Origin: Candidatus Methylomirabilota bacterium
GTDB taxonomy: Bacteria; Methylomirabilota; Methylomirabilia; Methylomirabilales; JACPAU01
DNA length: 8,227 nt
Reading direction: 5' to 3'
Assembly (NCBI GenBank): GCA_023249205.1
Contig: JAHFDC010000021.1
Location: 1 to 8,227, forward strand
Shown: one piece after another, positions 7,089 through 8,227 of the stretch
How positions within the stretch are numbered: the stretch's first letter is position 1
Layout of the letters: each line of letters starts with the position of its first letter
The notes under the pieces: model-generated
What the model was told of the DNA's origin: nothing
The model's input: the letters and a program-made list of their open reading frames with translations, nothing else
Database searches by the model: none
Position numbers and translations under genes: made by a program

Positions 7089-8227
7089 TCAGCGGGTGTC
7101 CGGCGGCGGGGCGGACGGCGAAGGTGGCGCCGCTGGGGGCGGGAGCGGCGCTGCTGCTCCAGCCGTGGCCGCCCGGCGGGGTTCGGTCCCTCGGATGAAG
7201 TACTCGGTGACGGCGTCCGGGTCCTGAGGGTAGGTGGGGAGCCCGGTGTAGTAATTCACGGTGATCGGGACCAGGGACCCCGGGACCGGGAAGGCCTCCG
7301 GCGGGCTTCCATCGAGGGCTGCCCGCATGAACTGCATCCAGAGGGGGAGGGCGAGCGTGGCCGCCGTCTCGTGGGCGCCGAGGGAGCGGACTGTGTCGTA
7401 GCCGATCCAGACGCCCGCCACGAGGGAGGGGCTGTACCCGAGCAACCAGGCATCCGCCGCATCCTGGGTGGTGCCGGTCTTGGCCGCCAGCGGTCGCCCG
7501 AGGGCTCGGGCGCGCCGCCCCGTCCCCCGCTCCACCACCCCCTCCAGGACGTGCGTCAGAATGGTGACGGTGGCGGGTCGGAGCACCGACTGCCCCTCGG
7601 GGAAGTGCTCCTCCAGGACGCGGCCGCGGTTATCCAGGATGCGCCGGATGGCGGAAGGGGGGGTGCGAACGCCGCCGGCCGCCAGCGTCCCGTACGCCGA
7701 GACCATCTCGAGCAACGTCACCTCCGAGGTCCCGAGGGCAAGCCCCAGCTCCGCCCTGAGCGGGCTCTGGATCCCCAGGCGGTGGGCCATCTGCGTCGCC
7801 GCCCCGATTCCGATGGTCTCCATCAATTTCACCGCGACCACGTTGATCGAGTGCTCCAGACCCTGTCGGAGCGTCACCGGGCCGCGGAAGGTCTGGTCGT
7901 AGTTTTCGGGGCTCCACTCCTGGTACTCCCCGTTAATGGTGGTGGCGAAGGAGACCGGGGAGTCCTCGAAGATGGTGGAGGGGGTCAGGCCCAGGTCGAA
8001 GGCGGCCGCGTAGACGAAGGGCTTGAAGGCCGAGCCGGGCTGGCGACGGGCCTGGGTGGTCCGGTTGAATTTGCTCCGCATGAAATCGTAACCGCCCACC
8101 ATGGCCTTGATCTGGCCGGTCCGGGGATCCAGAGCCAGAACGGCTCCCTCCATCTCCGGCTCCTGCGCGAGCGTCAGCCTGAGCGTCTTCAGGGCTGCGT
8201 CCACGCCTTCCACCCTGACGAGGACCC
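7089..8227 (-). CDS. mrcA: Class A penicillin-binding protein (PBP1A type), C-terminal transpeptidase part
   Basis: A bifunctional peptidoglycan glycosyltransferase/transpeptidase; only the periplasmic transpeptidase half is in the window. The frame stays open to the right edge (VLVRVEGVDAALKTL...), so the GTG at 8211-8213 is internal and the membrane anchor and glycosyltransferase domain lie beyond 8227. All three penicillin-binding motifs are present: SxxK in RQPGSAFKPFVYAAAFDLG (Ser codon 8031-8033, Lys codon 8022-8024), SxN as SIN (Ser codon 7848-7850), and KTGT in LAAKTGTTQDAADAWLLGY (Lys codon 7479-7481). EGAVLALDPRTGQIKAMVGG and SKFNRTTQA precede the catalytic serine, as in PBP1A proteins. 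The C-terminus ends in an Ala/Pro-rich, probably disordered tail of about 25 residues (LPPPAAPPSPSAPPPDTR). The symbol is by family; ponA would be equivalent. It is convergent with folD and so belongs to a separate transcription unit. Confidence 0.95.
   Translation of the reverse strand, partial: VLVRVEGVDAALKTLRLTLAQEPEMEGAVLALDPRTGQIKAMVGGYDFMRSKFNRTTQARRQPGSAFKPFVYAAAFDLGLTPSTIFEDSPVSFATTINGEYQEWSPENYDQTFRGPVTLRQGLEHSINVVAVKLMETIGIGAATQMAHRLGIQSPLRAELGLALGTSEVTLLEMVSAYGTLAAGGVRTPPSAIRRILDNRGRVLEEHFPEGQSVLRPATVTILTHVLEGVVERGTGRRARALGRPLAAKTGTTQDAADAWLLGYSPSLVAGVWIGYDTVRSLGAHETAATLALPLWMQFMRAALDGSPPEAFPVPGSLVPITVNYYTGLPTYPQDPDAVTEYFIRGTEPRRAATAGAAAPLPPPAAPPSPSAPPPDTR

Noticed and set aside
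8211..8213. GTG on the - strand as the start of the penicillin-binding protein
   Set aside because: The frame continues to the window edge, and a class A protein must have an N-terminal anchor and glycosyltransferase domain before this point.

Overview
The window comes from a GC-rich (about 70% by eye), densely packed bacterial genome. It holds one long co-directional run of housekeeping genes on the + strand, followed by a convergent cell-wall gene on the - strand. The gene set is pheT, a ZapB-like coiled-coil gene, zapA, 6S RNA, fau/ygfA, rny, a ymdB-family gene and folD. The zapA-6S RNA-ygfA arrangement is typical of Proteobacteria. RNase Y followed by YmdB is typical of Firmicutes, deltaproteobacterial lineages and related phyla. 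Together they suggest a GC-rich Gram-negative lineage such as Deltaproteobacteria/Myxococcota or NC10/Rokubacteria-type bacteria. This placement is inference, because no 16S rRNA or other decisive marker is present.

Layout. Positions 1-2171 hold the 3' ~90% of pheT (phenylalanyl-tRNA synthetase beta), cut by the window edge. Positions 2195-2778 hold two short overlapping division genes, a coiled-coil ZapB-like protein and ZapA. The 326-base gap 2779-3104 is filled mostly by a 6S RNA (about 2855-3040), which I could fold by hand into its canonical terminal stem, central bubble and apical stem. Positions 3105-3695 are 5-formyltetrahydrofolate cyclo-ligase. Positions 3764-5326 are RNase Y, with a strong ribosome binding site next to a perfect hairpin. 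Positions 5327-6100 are the YmdB-family metallophosphoesterase, starting directly after the rny stop codon. Positions 6111-6971 are FolD. The 117-base convergent gap has a terminator-like hairpin. Positions 7089-8227 on the - strand hold the transpeptidase half of a class A penicillin-binding protein whose N-terminal half lies outside the window.

How the parts fit. The + strand genes read as one operon or a few overlapping transcription units for core growth functions: tRNA charging, Z-ring assembly, RNA polymerase regulation by 6S RNA, mRNA decay, and one-carbon folate metabolism. Fau and FolD act on consecutive folate intermediates. No mobile element, CRISPR array, phage gene or defence system is visible. 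I do not see a new system here. The most rewarding points are the unannotated-type 6S RNA and the hairpin that overlaps the RNase Y ribosome binding site.
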